From assembly GCF_002295115.1 (NCBI RefSeq), contig NZ_NSFV01000003.1:248001-312000 (forward strand): a stretch of 64,000 nt of DNA, written 5' to 3'. The stretch is from Mesorhizobium sp. WSM4311 (GTDB taxonomy: Bacteria > Pseudomonadota > Alphaproteobacteria > Rhizobiales > Rhizobiaceae). The notes beneath the pieces were generated by a model. It was not told the DNA's origin. It worked only from the letters and a program-made list of their open reading frames with translations, and did no database searches. Every line of letters starts with the position of its first letter. The stretch's first letter is position 1. A program made the translations under genes and the position numbers. Positions 34,733 through 43,370 of this stretch are shown here, in pieces.

Positions 34733-36268
34733 ATGAATGAGATCGATCCCGCGCACCGCTTTTCACCCGAAGCGGTGCGTAAATTTGACGGCTCGACCGA
34801 TGGCGATGCGCCCGGCGGCATGAACGACGTGGCCCGGCAGGTCGCGTCGCAATACCGGCGCGATACGATGTCGCCGATCATGGTCAGCGGCGTCCTGCGC
34901 ATGGTTGAATTCGGGGTGCTGTTCCTCTCGGGGCTCTGCGTCTATTTCTACTTTGTCGGGTTCTTCAACTATCTCGCCTGGCAATATCCGGTGACGATCG
35001 CCGCCGCGTCCTTCCTCGCCGTGGTGCTGCTCGACGTCACCGACTGCTACCAGGTGGTTTCGCTGATGCGGCCGATCGCCAATTTCGGCCGCATCCTGCT
35101 GGTCTGGGCCGGCGCCTTCGCGCTGATGGCGTTGACAGCGTTCGTCATGAAGATGTCGGAAGATTATTCGCGGCTTTTGTTCGGCACCTGGTTCGTCGTC
35201 GGTTTCGTCCTCCTGTTCGGCCTCAGGCTGGTCATGTCGAGACTGATCCGGCGCTGGGCACGCGATGGCCGCATGGAGCGGCGCGCCGTCATCGTCGGCG
35301 GCGGCAAGGCGGCGGAAATCCTGATCCGCTCTGTCGAAAAGCAGCCTTACAACGATATCCGCATCTGCGGCATCTTCGATGACCGCTCCGACAAGCGCTC
35401 GCCGCCGATCGTTGCCGGCTATCCCAAGCTCGGCACAATTTCGGAATTGATCGAGTTCGCCCGCATCGCCCGTATCGACATGCTGATCGTGTCGCTGCCG
35501 CTGACCGCCGAAACGCGCGTGCTGCAACTGTTGAAGAAGCTGTGGGTGCTGCCGGTCGACATCCGGCTTTCGGCGCATTCCAACGCGCTGCAGTTCCGTC
35601 CGCGCGCCTATTCCTTCATCGGCTCGGTGCCGATGCTCGACATTTTCGACAAGCCGATCAACGATTGGGATTCGGTCGCCAAGCGCACCTTCGACATCGT
35701 TTTCTCGCTGATCGGAATCATCGTCTTCTCGCCGGTGATGCTGGCGACCGCGATCGCCATCAAGCTCGACAGCAAGGGACCGGTGCTGTTCAAGCAAAAG
35801 CGCCACGGCTTCAACAATGAGATCATCGAGGTCTACAAGTTCCGCTCGATGTACACGGATCGGTCGGATCCGACCGCCAAGCAGACCGTGACCAAGAACG
35901 ATCCGCGCGTCACCCGTGTCGGCCGGTTCATCCGCAAGACCTCGATCGACGAACTGCCGCAGTTCGTCAATTCGCTGCTGGGCTCGCTGTCGCTGATCGG
36001 CCCGCGCCCGCATGCGATCGCCGCGCAGTCGCACAACCTTCTCTACAACGAGGTGGTCGACGGCTATTTCGCTCGCCACAAGGTCAAGCCCGGCGTCACC
36101 GGCTGGGCGCAGATCAACGGCTGGCGCGGCGAGATGGACACCAATGAGAAGATCCGCATGCGGACGGAGTACGACCTCTACTATATCGAGAACTGGTCGC
36201 TGCTGTTCGATCTCAGAATCCTGTTCCTGACGCCGATCCGGCTGCTCAACACGGAAAACGCCTATTGA
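34733..36268 (+). CDS. Undecaprenyl-phosphate hexose-1-phosphate transferase (WcaJ/ExoY-type initiator)
   Basis: 511 aa, polytopic phosphoglycosyltransferase. Four N-terminal helices (around 45-185), a CoA_binding_3/Rossmann-like domain (RRAVIVGGGKAAEILIRSV at about 190), and the C-terminal transferase domain with KRTFDIVFSLIGIIVFSPVM, the catalytic DSKGPVLFKQKRHGF and the signature TSIDELPQFVNSLLGSLSLIGPRPH. It loads the first sugar onto the lipid carrier. I chose the ATG at 34733. The stop overlaps the next start. Confidence 0.95.
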   Translation: MNEIDPAHRFSPEAVRKFDGSTDGDAPGGMNDVARQVASQYRRDTMSPIMVSGVLRMVEFGVLFLSGLCVYFYFVGFFNYLAWQYPVTIAAASFLAVVLLDVTDCYQVVSLMRPIANFGRILLVWAGAFALMALTAFVMKMSEDYSRLLFGTWFVVGFVLLFGLRLVMSRLIRRWARDGRMERRAVIVGGGKAAEILIRSVEKQPYNDIRICGIFDDRSDKRSPPIVAGYPKLGTISELIEFARIARIDMLIVSLPLTAETRVLQLLKKLWVLPVDIRLSAHSNALQFRPRAYSFIGSVPMLDIFDKPINDWDSVAKRTFDIVFSLIGIIVFSPVMLATAIAIKLDSKGPVLFKQKRHGFNNEIIEVYKFRSMYTDRSDPTAKQTVTKNDPRVTRVGRFIRKTSIDELPQFVNSLLGSLSLIGPRPHAIAAQSHNLLYNEVVDGYFARHKVKPGVTGWAQINGWRGEMDTNEKIRMRTEYDLYYIENWSLLFDLRILFLTPIRLLNTENAY

Positions 36269-37536
36269 GCGCGATTTCCCATGAACTGCCGCAGGCCGCG
36301 GTCAACGCCAAGCTGACCGCACTGATTTCCTCCAGTGCGGTGGTGGTCGGCATCCTTCTGTCCGGCTTCGTCATCAGCGAGCCGGCGCCTTACGAAATCT
36401 ACATGGCCGCGCTGATCGCCATCTGGGCGCTCTTCGGCCTGCGGATTTCTCGCGCGGCCATGCCGCTGCTGGTGCTGCTGGTGACGATGAACATCGGCGG
36501 CATGATCTCGATGACGCAGATGGCGGACCTCGCCTTCACGCCGCTCTATCTCTCCGTGTCATTGTTTCTCGCCTTCAGCGCGGTGTTCTTCGCGTCGGTG
36601 ACGGCCACGCAACCAGGCCTCTACCGGCTGATCTTCAATGCCTATGTCGTCTCGGCGGTGGCGACCTCGCTGCTCGGCATAGCCGGCTATTTCCATGCCT
36701 TCCCCGGCGCGGAGATGTTCACCAAATACGACCGCGCCGCCGGCGCCTTCCAGGACCCGAACGTCTTCGGGCCGTTCCTGGTGCTGCCCGGCATCTATCT
36801 GCTCTATCTGATCCTGACAGGTTCGGTCGCGCGCATGCCGCTGCTGGCGGTGCCGCTGCTGATCATCGCATTGGGCATCTTCTTCTCCTTCTCGCGCGGC
36901 GCGTGGGGCATGTTCGCCGTGTCGGCGGTACTGCTCACCGGCTGCCTGTTCCTGCAGAGCGCCAGCGGCAAATTCCGGCTGCGCGTGGTGATAATGACCA
37001 TCGCCGCGCTGTCAATGCTGACGATCACCATCATCGTCATCCTGCAATTGCCCGGCGTGGCGGAGATGTTCTCCAGCCGCGCGCATCTCGAACAGAGCTA
37101 TGACACCGCGCGCCTCGGCCGCTTCGCCCGCTACGCAATCGGCTTCCAGATGGCGATGGAGCGTCCGTTCGGCATCGGGCCGCTGGTCTTCGGCAAGATG
37201 TTCGGCGAGGACACGCACGACATCTGGCTGAAAATGCTGATGGACTATGGCTGGCTTGGCTTCGTGTCGTTCCTGACGCTTGTCGTCTGGACCATGGTGG
37301 CCGGGTTCCGCATCCTCCTGCGCGACCGGCCGTGGCAGCCCTATCTGTTGTGCGCCTATGTCGCCTTCATCGGCAATATCGGCCTCGGCACCTTCATCGA
37401 CATCGACCACTGGCGCCACATGTATCTGTTGCTCGGGCTGGTGTGGGGCGCCATCGCCCTGGAGTACCGCCATCAGCGGCTGTCGCGGCCGGCATTTCCA
37501 GGTGCGCCGGCGATCGCATCCACGCAGGCGCGATAA
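36265..37536 (+). CDS. O-antigen ligase/polymerase-like membrane protein (Wzy_C family)
   Basis: 423 aa, about ten to twelve helices with a large periplasmic loop near residues 270-330 (RAHLEQSYDTARLGRFARYA, then GEDTHDIWLKMLMDYGWLG), the typical Wzy_C region. Its likely role is polymerisation of lipid-linked repeat units in the periplasm. The start is TTG at 36265, overlapping the TGA of the initiator gene; no better start is near. It closes the locus; a Wzx flippase is not found in the window. Confidence 0.85.
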   Translation: MSAISHELPQAAVNAKLTALISSSAVVVGILLSGFVISEPAPYEIYMAALIAIWALFGLRISRAAMPLLVLLVTMNIGGMISMTQMADLAFTPLYLSVSLFLAFSAVFFASVTATQPGLYRLIFNAYVVSAVATSLLGIAGYFHAFPGAEMFTKYDRAAGAFQDPNVFGPFLVLPGIYLLYLILTGSVARMPLLAVPLLIIALGIFFSFSRGAWGMFAVSAVLLTGCLFLQSASGKFRLRVVIMTIAALSMLTITIIVILQLPGVAEMFSSRAHLEQSYDTARLGRFARYAIGFQMAMERPFGIGPLVFGKMFGEDTHDIWLKMLMDYGWLGFVSFLTLVVWTMVAGFRILLRDRPWQPYLLCAYVAFIGNIGLGTFIDIDHWRHMYLLLGLVWGAIALEYRHQRLSRPAFPGAPAIASTQAR

Positions 37537-37550
37537 ACGCCGAATTTCGG

Positions 37551-37578
37551 TTGACCCGGGCAGGGTTATCACGATACA
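37551..37578 (+). promoter_or_regulatory. Candidate promoter of tRNA-Pro
   Basis: TTGACC (37551-37556) and GATACA (37573-37578) are 16 bp apart, and the tRNA begins 13 bp after the -10 element. The -10 is weak, as often in this group. Confidence 0.42.
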
Positions 37579-37590
37579 TCGCGCTCGGTC

Positions 37591-37667
<77 letters not shown>

Positions 37668-37715
37668 TTTTAAGACAAGGACTTGCCCCCAAAAGTCCAC
37701 CTTCATTTTCCATCT

Positions 37716-37964
37716 CTAGGGTAACGCAGGGAGTACCACTCTCCCTTTCGGTGACGTCCAGCGAGCCGGCGGCGCATCGTTCGCGTCTGCCCGTCGGTCG
37801 GCACTTCTTATCCCGTTTGGATTCGGCACCGGTGCCTCTCGGACGTCTCGCGGTGGTGGATCGACATGTTCAAGCTCCGAGGGCGCTTGATTGTCGCGAT
37901 GAGGGATTGGTGTCTTCTTCGGGTCGGGCTCCTTCGGAGGAGGATCTTTGATTTTGTTCCGCAT
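37716..37964 (-). CDS. Small proline-rich hypothetical protein
   Basis: 82 aa, rich in Pro, Asp, Arg and Lys, with no membrane segment or recognisable domain; probably disordered. It starts MRNKIKDPPPKEPDPKKTP. A strong GGAGG ribosome-binding site nine bases before the ATG is the best support for its being a real gene. Function unknown. Confidence 0.6.
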   Translation of the reverse strand: MRNKIKDPPPKEPDPKKTPIPHRDNQAPSELEHVDPPPRDVREAPVPNPNGIRSADRRADANDAPPARWTSPKGRVVLPALP

Positions 37965-38380
37965 ATCCAGTTTCCTCCAACCCCTGCCGGCCTCAGGATT
38001 AGCCGCGGCGCTGCAACAGGGAAAACCGAATCGTCAGCCTCTTGTTCCGTTGTGCCCGTTAAAAACCCGCCACCGTGAGGCAGCGGGTGCTGGCGCGGAA
38101 TGAGGCTGCGGAAATGACGCCGAAATTCGTCAGCGCACCTTGCGCTTGAGACACTACATCTTTCGGCGGGTAGTGAGCGGACGCTTCGGGTCAGCCAGCA
38201 CAGCGCTCTCGAGCCCGACTGGTCAGCCCCAGCGGCCACCGCTGCTAGTATGTGCGCCCTTGTCGGTCATTGCCCGCCACCTTCCGACAGGGTGCCGGCG
38301 GACCGATCGCAAAGCTTCACCAATATCGCGTCGTACGCTCGGCCAGAGCCGGGCGGAGCTTTACCCAGAGCCGCCTGGGC
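37965..38380. other. Gap without a supported gene
   Basis: 416 bp between the proline-rich gene and the DUF1059 gene. It contains a possible terminator (38061-38088, minus strand). The open frames crossing it on both strands look like noise: they lack ribosome-binding sites and have the composition of reading through GC-rich DNA. Confidence 0.5.
38061..38088 (-). terminator. Possible terminator for minus-strand transcripts
   Basis: On the minus strand ACCCGC and GCGGGT pair across a 16-base loop, followed by TTTTTAA. The stem is short; it could end transcripts coming from the DUF1059 gene, 293 bp upstream. Confidence 0.45.
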
Positions 38381-38575
38381 TCAGGGAGCAGGTGCGCCTT
38401 CGTGGATAGATTTCCGGACCTCGGAGCGGAACTCAGGCGTATCGTGTTCCCCATGAACAGACACAGCGTGTTGTACCGCAGCCTCGATCAGTTCGTCCTC
38501 CCGATCTGCGGAGATTGCAACGGTGCATTTCATTTCGCTCGGGAATTCTCGGCAGTCAATGTATTTGCGTGCCAT
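38381..38575 (-). CDS. DUF1059 domain protein
   Basis: 64 aa, matching the small DUF1059 family (opening MARKYIDCREFPSEMKCTVA, then DELIEAAVQHAVSVHG and a conserved HDTPEF). Two cysteines are present. Function unknown. The ATG at 38575 sits five bases after a perfect AGGAGG, which decides the start against the longer open frame upstream. Confidence 0.83.
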   Translation of the reverse strand: MARKYIDCREFPSEMKCTVAISADREDELIEAAVQHAVSVHGEHDTPEFRSEVRKSIHEGAPAP

Positions 38576-38702
38576 AGGTTCCTCCTCGAAATCTCGCTGT
38601 TTTCGGCGACCAAACAGCATACTCCTGCCCGCTGACGCAAACAATCTACGTCTATCGGGGGTAGTCTCTCAGTTTGAAATTATTGCGGACAAGGGCGCCA
38701 GT

Positions 38703-38921
38703 TCAATCGAGCTTCTGTATGCGCCCCTTTTCGAGGCGGAACACCCCGCTGTTCCCGCCTTGGCGCTCGAAATCGCTCTGAAGTTCATCCCATGTGCCAA
38801 GATACTGGCTGCAATCGGCGCAGCTGATCGGCGTTGAAGGTTGAGCGTCTGTTGGAATCTGCAGACGGATGATGCCGCAATAGGGGCACTCCAATAGATG
38901 GTCCAGATACTCGCCGGCCAT
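38703..38921 (-). CDS. Small zinc-ribbon-like hypothetical protein
   Basis: 72 aa. Two CxxC pairs (ECPYCGI and SCADCSQ), about 23 residues apart, suggest a zinc ribbon. The C terminus ends FRLEKGRIQKLD. I do not recognise the family. The start is probably the ATG at 38921; upstream in-frame codons are less likely. Its strand matches its small neighbours. Confidence 0.55.
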   Translation of the reverse strand: MAGEYLDHLLECPYCGIIRLQIPTDAQPSTPISCADCSQYLGTWDELQSDFERQGGNSGVFRLEKGRIQKLD

Positions 38922-38991
38922 GATCACTTTCAGCACCCCGCCCGGAACTATCGGGCGAGCAAGCCGCGAACGCAAGGGCTGCAGTACAAAA

Positions 38992-39168
38992 CTACAAGCC
39001 GGCGCTCCCTGCCTTCTTCAAGGCGCGGGCGTGGAAAAGAAGCGAAGAACAGTTAGGCCCCAGCAGTCGCACCAGGTCTAGCGCCTGCTCCTCTGATATC
39101 CCGGTTTCGATCACCAGGGCTTTTGCGACCTGAGCTTGCCTGATTGAATTGGGATTGGTTTCCGCCAC
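38992..39168 (-). CDS. Small hypothetical protein
   Basis: 58 aa, largely helical, with TNPNSIRQAQVAKALVIETG, then ISEEQALDLVRLLGPNCSSL and a Lys-rich end. The start is best placed at a GTG (39168) with GGGAG eight bases upstream. It resembles conserved small proteins I associate with Mesorhizobium. No domain or function is known to me. Confidence 0.5.
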   Translation of the reverse strand: MAETNPNSIRQAQVAKALVIETGISEEQALDLVRLLGPNCSSLLFHARALKKAGSAGL

Positions 39169-39332
39169 GTCTTGCGCTCCCTGGTGAGGCGGGAGCGCAA
39201 TGCGGTCTCTCAGCCGGGCGCGCCTTTTGCTAGTTGCACCCGATGTCACCCAAACTAGCGTAGAGATTCGATTAGGCAACTCTATCGGGCGAGGTCGTCA
39301 GATTTTCGGCCATGCGGAGCATCGCTCGATCG

Positions 39333-39791
39333 CTATTGGCAGACATCAATCCATTCGGCGCCGGTAAGGTCGACCATGCGCTGCGGTGCAATCCGTACCG
39401 CGGCATTGGTGGCGCCCGCGGCGGGCACCACCTCTTGGAATTCCCGCAGCGAGACGTCGCAATAGATCGGCAGCGGTGCCGGCAGGCCGAACGGGCAGAC
39501 GCCGCCGACAGGATGGCTCGTGGCGGCAACCACTTCGTCCGCGTCCAGCATGCGCGGCTTGCCGCCGAACTGGTCCTTGAACTTGCGATTGTCCAACCTG
39601 GCGATGCCGCTGGTCACCACCAGCATGGTGCGCTCGCCGACGCGTAGGCAGATCGTCTTGGCGATCTGCGCCGGCAGGACGCCGTGCGCCTCCGCCGCCA
39701 GCGTCACCGTCGCCGAGCTTGTTTGCGTGACGATGACCTCGATGTCAGGCGCATGAGCGGCGTAGAAGGCACGAACGGAGTCCAGGCTCAT
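39333..39791 (-). CDS. YbaK/EbsC family aminoacyl-tRNA deacylase
   Basis: 152 aa. The family core with the conserved Lys is AAQ-IAKTICLRVGER; HPVGGVCPFGL and the C-terminal end complete the YbaK/ProX fold. These proteins hydrolyse mischarged tRNAs such as Cys-tRNA(Pro) or Ala-tRNA(Pro) in trans. The start ATG is 39791; the longer open frame is non-coding. It lies 1.7 kb from the tRNA-Pro gene, which may be coincidence. Confidence 0.87.
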   Translation of the reverse strand: MSLDSVRAFYAAHAPDIEVIVTQTSSATVTLAAEAHGVLPAQIAKTICLRVGERTMLVVTSGIARLDNRKFKDQFGGKPRMLDADEVVAATSHPVGGVCPFGLPAPLPIYCDVSLREFQEVVPAAGATNAAVRIAPQRMVDLTGAEWIDVCQ

Positions 39792-39925
39792 AGCGAAAAA
39801 ACCACAGTTCACCTCGATACACGGCAGACGCGATCGGCGCGGATTTGGATGCCGCAGGAATAAACACGCGCGACCTGTAAATCGGCAAGCCCGGCCTGCT
39901 GGAGAACGCCGTGGCATCAACAAGA

Positions 39926-39958
39926 AACCCGCCAGGCGGGCCTTGGCGGGTTCTTTTT
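39926..39958. terminator. Probable terminator between the XRE and YbaK genes
   Basis: AACCCGCCA (39926-39934) and TGGCGGGTT (39944-39952) form a 9-bp stem. On the plus strand it ends in CTTTTTT. On the minus strand the tail is TTTCTTGTT, weaker but on the right strand to end the XRE gene 19 bp away. No plus-strand gene precedes it. Confidence 0.6.
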
Positions 39959-39976
39959 TGCATGGCTGGGCCAGGC

Positions 39977-40261
39977 CTATGCCAGGGGTCGGCCTTGCGG
40001 GGCCGGTTTCGGCGCGGCGGCAACGATGAGAGCGTCCTGAGGCAGGCGAAGCGCGGACGCAATACGACGCAGCTTCGACGGATCGGCCGCCCGGCCGTTC
40101 TCGATGTCCTCGATCTCGCCGACCGATAGGCCGCAAGTCAGGGAAAGCTCTTCCACACTGTATCCGCGGGTTTCCCGCATGGCTCTGAGGGTGGTGTAAT
40201 TCGGCCCGATCTCACCGGCTAACGGTTCGGAGAGGGCATGGCTTTTTGCATTGTTGGGCAT
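39977..40261 (-). CDS. XRE-family DNA-binding protein
   Basis: 94 aa with one helix-turn-helix domain at about residues 25-75 (TLRAMRETRGYSVEELSLTC, then LSVGEIEDIENGRAADPSKL). It is a small single-domain regulator with no sensor domain and no neighbouring toxin gene. GGAG precedes the ATG at 40261. The target is unknown. Confidence 0.8.
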   Translation of the reverse strand: MPNNAKSHALSEPLAGEIGPNYTTLRAMRETRGYSVEELSLTCGLSVGEIEDIENGRAADPSKLRRIASALRLPQDALIVAAAPKPAPQGRPLA

Positions 40262-40542
40262 TGGCAACTCCGCTGGCTGAAAGAGTTTGATCAAAAATGG
40301 AGCGTTGCCTGAGACGAGCAGGAACATGCCCGCTCGCCAGCGATTTGCCAAGAGCCAAACAGGCCGTCACGCTATCGTGAACCGGACCCGCGAGGCGGCG
40401 CACGCACATCGCGCCATCAAGTTCTTTTGAACGGCCCGGTACCTTTTTGCCCGGAGGTTTAGGCCCACCTGTTCGTTGTTCTGATGCGCCGGCGTGAAAA
40501 CCATCCGGTTCCAGCCGGCCCGTTCCCAGAAGGATCTCCGTT

Positions 40543-41157
40543 ATGAACTTCAAGACTTCCCTCCTCGTGCTCGGCACGATTTCCAGCCTTTTCACCGCCG
40601 GAGCGGCGACCGCCGAGGCGGCTGACACGCTACGCGTGCGCGGCACGGTGGTCAGTGTCGAGCCGTCGCTGCTGACCGTCAAAACCCGTCAGGGCGACAC
40701 CTCCGCGATCAAGCTCAATACCGGGTGGAAGATTTCCGGCGTCGCCAGCGCCTCGCAAAGGGACATCAAGCAGGGCGATTTCCTCGGCATCGCCTCCGTC
40801 TCGAAGGCGGATGGCGGCAGCGGCGCGCTGGAGGTGGTGATTTTCCCAGCCGCCCTGAAGGGGACTGGCGAAGGCGACCGTCCCTGGGATCTGCAGCCGA
40901 ACAGCCGCATGACCAACGGCACAGTGGCCGACGTAACCGACATCAGCGGGCGCGCCGTGACGCTGACCTACGACAACGGGCAGACCAAGAAGATTTCGAT
41001 CCCCGACGGCACGCCCGTCGTGACCTTCGCCCCGGCCACGCCGGCCGATCTCAAGCCGGGCGCGACGGTCTTCGCCACCGCCCAGCGCGAGGCTGACGGG
41101 ACGCTGAGTTCCAGCCGCGTCGTGGTGGGAAACAATGGCGTGATCCCGCCGATGTAG
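40543..41157 (+). CDS. Exported protein, DUF5666-like beta-barrel repeats
   Basis: 204 aa. Signal peptide residues 1-26 (MNFKTSLLVLGTISSLFTAG, cleavage near TAEAA). The mature part has two OB-like segments: VRGTVVSVEPSLLTVKTRQG and NGTVADVTDISGRAVTLTYDN. Each pairs a GTV-xxV-xxxxLTV strand set, as in DUF5666 proteins. Periplasmic, function unknown. The ATG at 40543 is preceded by AGAAGGATCTCC. It has no obvious operon partner. Confidence 0.8.
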   Translation: MNFKTSLLVLGTISSLFTAGAATAEAADTLRVRGTVVSVEPSLLTVKTRQGDTSAIKLNTGWKISGVASASQRDIKQGDFLGIASVSKADGGSGALEVVIFPAALKGTGEGDRPWDLQPNSRMTNGTVADVTDISGRAVTLTYDNGQTKKISIPDGTPVVTFAPATPADLKPGATVFATAQREADGTLSSSRVVVGNNGVIPPM

Positions 41158-41353
41158 CCACAATCAGCGGCAAGAGCCGGCTTTTCGGCCCTCACAATAA
41201 AGTGTCGGGAAGCCGGTTCCCCAGAAACAGGCCGGAAACACAATTCTACAATCGGGAAATACTGACGAAAAAAAACAGGAGCGTAATTCCATTCGCGGCG
41301 ATCGGGCCATCGACCCGATTTTAAGATCTGCCGGCGAAAGAAGGAAACGATCC

Positions 41354-41551
41354 ATGAAGAAGTCCCTCCTCTCGGCCCTCGGGCTTGCAGTTGCACTCGC
41401 TTTCACGGCGCCGGCCATCGGTGCGACGAGCGCCGATGCGGCCCCGATGGCAAAGCATCATCGTCATCATCGCGTCCATCATCACCATGTTCGTCATCAC
41501 CGCGTTCACCACTACGTTCATCACCGCCACCACATGAAGAAGGCCTACTAA
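41354..41551 (+). CDS. Small exported histidine-rich peptide
   Basis: 65 aa. Signal peptide residues 1-30 (MKKSLLSALGLAVALAFTAP, ending ADAA). The mature peptide contains 16 His in 34 residues, in HH and HHHH clusters with Arg, Val and Tyr between. This composition suggests binding of Ni, Zn or Cu ions, or pH-dependent charge, in the periplasm. GAAAGAAGGAAACG precedes the ATG. No transporter or metal regulator is adjacent. Confidence 0.78.
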   Translation: MKKSLLSALGLAVALAFTAPAIGATSADAAPMAKHHRHHRVHHHHVRHHRVHHYVHHRHHMKKAY

Positions 41552-41770
41552 ATACAGACTGCCAACGAGACGACCGGCCTTGGTTTCTTGTTCAAGGCTG
41601 GTCTTCTCCTGGTCATGCGATGCCAGGCTGGACACCAGGCCTTCGCGAACAGGGCCAGGCATCCCGATGATGGCAAGGCCCGATATCTCCTGGATGGACA
41701 GCACCGCTCTGCCTGTCGCGCGATGGCAGCTCACGCTTCGCCAACACTTGTCTTATGACCGAGAGCGCCC

Positions 41771-42073
41771 TTAGCGCCGGCTGAACAGCAGGCTGGCGAC
41801 CAGACCAAGCACCACAAGCCCAACCGCGGCGGCCGCTGCCGGATGGTCACGAGCCGATTTCTCGACCACCCTGCCCTGTTTGCGGATTGCCGGCATCGCA
41901 TCGCGCAGGCGTCCCGCGAGATCCGAATATGTGTCGAGCGCGGCATCGCGGCCATCTTCATAGTAGGCGCCACCCCGCTTTGACACCGCCTTGCGCAACG
42001 CCACGAGTTCCCTCGAAAGGGCCGCGACCTGCTTTTCGAGGTCGATGTCCGAAAGGGTCGAAAAAGATGCCAT
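41771..42073 (-). CDS. DUF883/ElaB-like membrane-anchored stress protein
   Basis: 100 aa. Helical N-terminal part (about residues 8-70, coiled-coil-like: SDIDLEKQVAALSRELVALR) and one C-terminal membrane helix AAAAAVGLVVLGLVASLLF. This is the ElaB/YqjD (DUF883) layout; such proteins tether to the inner membrane and in E. coli bind ribosomes. An EcfG-type promoter lies 66 bp upstream. An ATG one codon earlier (42076) is also possible. Confidence 0.82.
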   Translation of the reverse strand: MASFSTLSDIDLEKQVAALSRELVALRKAVSKRGGAYYEDGRDAALDTYSDLAGRLRDAMPAIRKQGRVVEKSARDHPAAAAAVGLVVLGLVASLLFSRR

Positions 42074-42138
42074 CATGCGTTTCCTTGTCTTGCCATGCGA
42101 CGTCGTCTTGCTGAACGACGTCTTGCAGAAGGAAACGT

Positions 42139-42163
42139 AACGCCTCACCCCAAGGCGGGTTCC
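42139..42163 (-). promoter_or_regulatory. EcfG-type (general stress) promoter of the DUF883 gene
   Basis: On the minus strand GGAAC (42163-42159) is followed after exactly 16 bp by CGTT (42142-42139). This is the consensus of the alphaproteobacterial general-stress sigma factor EcfG (GGAAC-N16/17-CGTT). The predicted transcript would start near 42131, about 57 nt before the gene. Confidence 0.72.
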
Positions 42164-42193
42164 GGTTTCGAGGCTTCAGAGCGCTTCGCGCGG

Positions 42194-42733
42194 TCAGCGC
42201 ACCTGGTCAAGCAGGCGCTTGCATTCCAGGAGGTCGAACAGCGCCTCCTGCAGCAGCGCGCGATTGTCGCGCGACAGTTTCGACGAGTCCGGCTGAACCG
42301 GACCTTCCTCATCGCTCTTGCCCAGACCGAAAAAGCGACGGCTCGGCTTGACCCTTGGCTGACCAACCAGCTCGTCATCGCCGCCGCGCGGCTGCGCCGC
42401 CGGCGTCAGCGGCACCTGATCGGCCTGCTTTCGTTGCGAGATCGCCTCGACCGCGGCCATGTCGCCATTGCCGATTGCAACCAGGAAATGATTGCCGTTC
42501 TCGCGCAGCAACTTCTGCACGCCCTTGATCGTGTAGCCCTGGTCGTAGAGCATGTGGCGGATGCCCTTGATCAGTTCGACATCCTGCGGCCGGTAATAGC
42601 GACGGCCGCCGCCGCGCTTCATCGGCTTGATCTGGTTGAAGCGTGTCTCCCAGAAGCGCAGCACATGTTGTGGCAGGTCGAGATCTTCGGCGACCTCGCT
42701 GATGGTACGGAAGGCGTCAGGGCTCTTGTCCAT
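42194..42733 (-). CDS. MerR-family transcriptional regulator
   Basis: 179 aa. MerR DNA-binding domain at residues 12-80 ([20 protein letters not shown], then the wing with [18 protein letters not shown]). The C-terminal half is variable and unusually polar, ending [20 protein letters not shown]. No metal-binding cysteines. It follows ihfA on the same strand; this MerR gene downstream of plsX-fabH-ihfA is a conserved rhizobial neighbourhood. I prefer the ATG at 42733 over a GTG at 42748. Confidence 0.88.
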   Translation of the reverse strand: MDKSPDAFRTISEVAEDLDLPQHVLRFWETRFNQIKPMKRGGGRRYYRPQDVELIKGIRHMLYDQGYTIKGVQKLLRENGNHFLVAIGNGDMAAVEAISQRKQADQVPLTPAAQPRGGDDELVGQPRVKPSRRFFGLGKSDEEGPVQPDSSKLSRDNRALLQEALFDLLECKRLLDQVR

Positions 42734-42944
42734 GGGCGAAATCCTCACGCTGGAGCGTGATCCGGAACGGTCTTCAGCGAGATCAGTCTCAACAAAGAGA
42801 CGCTCATTCCATTTGCGCGGAATGGATCATACGCGGAACACCAATCCGGCCATGCTGCCGAATCGGGCCTTATTTCAGCGGTTTGTGAAGCAATATTCAA
42901 GCCCGGCGTGATCGCGGGGCCGGTTTTCAACCGTACAATGAAGG

Positions 42945-43268
42945 CTATTTGCCGCCCTTTGCCTTGCTGTTCTGGTGAGAGCGCAAGATGCGGTTCTTCA
43001 GCACGTTGGACGATTTGAACGTCATCACCCGGCGCGGCAGGATCGGCACCTCTTCGCCGGTCTTGGGATTGCGCCCGATGCGTTCGTTCTTGGAGCGGAC
43101 ATGGAACGTCGCGAAAGACGACAACTTGACCGTCTCGCCACGCACAATGGCTTCGCAGATTTCGTCCAGCACGGCTTCGACCAGTTCGGCGGATTCAGTG
43201 CGCGACAGGCCGACCTTTCGGTAGACGGCCTCCGCCAGGTCGGCACGCGTAAGTGTCTTTCCCCCCAT
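42945..43268 (-). CDS. ihfA: Integration host factor alpha subunit
   Basis: 107 aa, HU/IHF fold. The start [20 protein letters not shown] and the DNA-minor-groove arm ([20 protein letters not shown]) with the intercalating Pro are all intact, as is [16 protein letters not shown]. It binds and bends DNA with IhfB. A good promoter lies directly upstream. Gene order with fabH and plsX is typical. Confidence 0.96.
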   Translation of the reverse strand: MGGKTLTRADLAEAVYRKVGLSRTESAELVEAVLDEICEAIVRGETVKLSSFATFHVRSKNERIGRNPKTGEEVPILPRRVMTFKSSNVLKNRILRSHQNSKAKGGK

Positions 43269-43316
43269 GCGACCGTCCCATCAGTTCAAAACGTAAAATC
43301 GGCACAACAACGGTAG

Positions 43317-43345
43317 AGCCTAAGTAATTGATCCGGCAAGGTCAA
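43317..43345 (-). promoter_or_regulatory. Sigma-70-type promoter of ihfA
   Basis: Minus strand TTGACC (43345-43340), 17-bp spacer, TAGGCT (43322-43317). It lies 49 bp before the ATG, in the gap between fabH and ihfA. Confidence 0.6.
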
Positions 43346-43370
43346 GGACCGAAACCGAGCCGTTCGGCAC

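Noticed and set aside
37808..38239. 143-residue minus-strand open frame overlapping the proline-rich gene
   Set aside because: Overlaps a gene with a much better ribosome-binding site and crosses a possible terminator.
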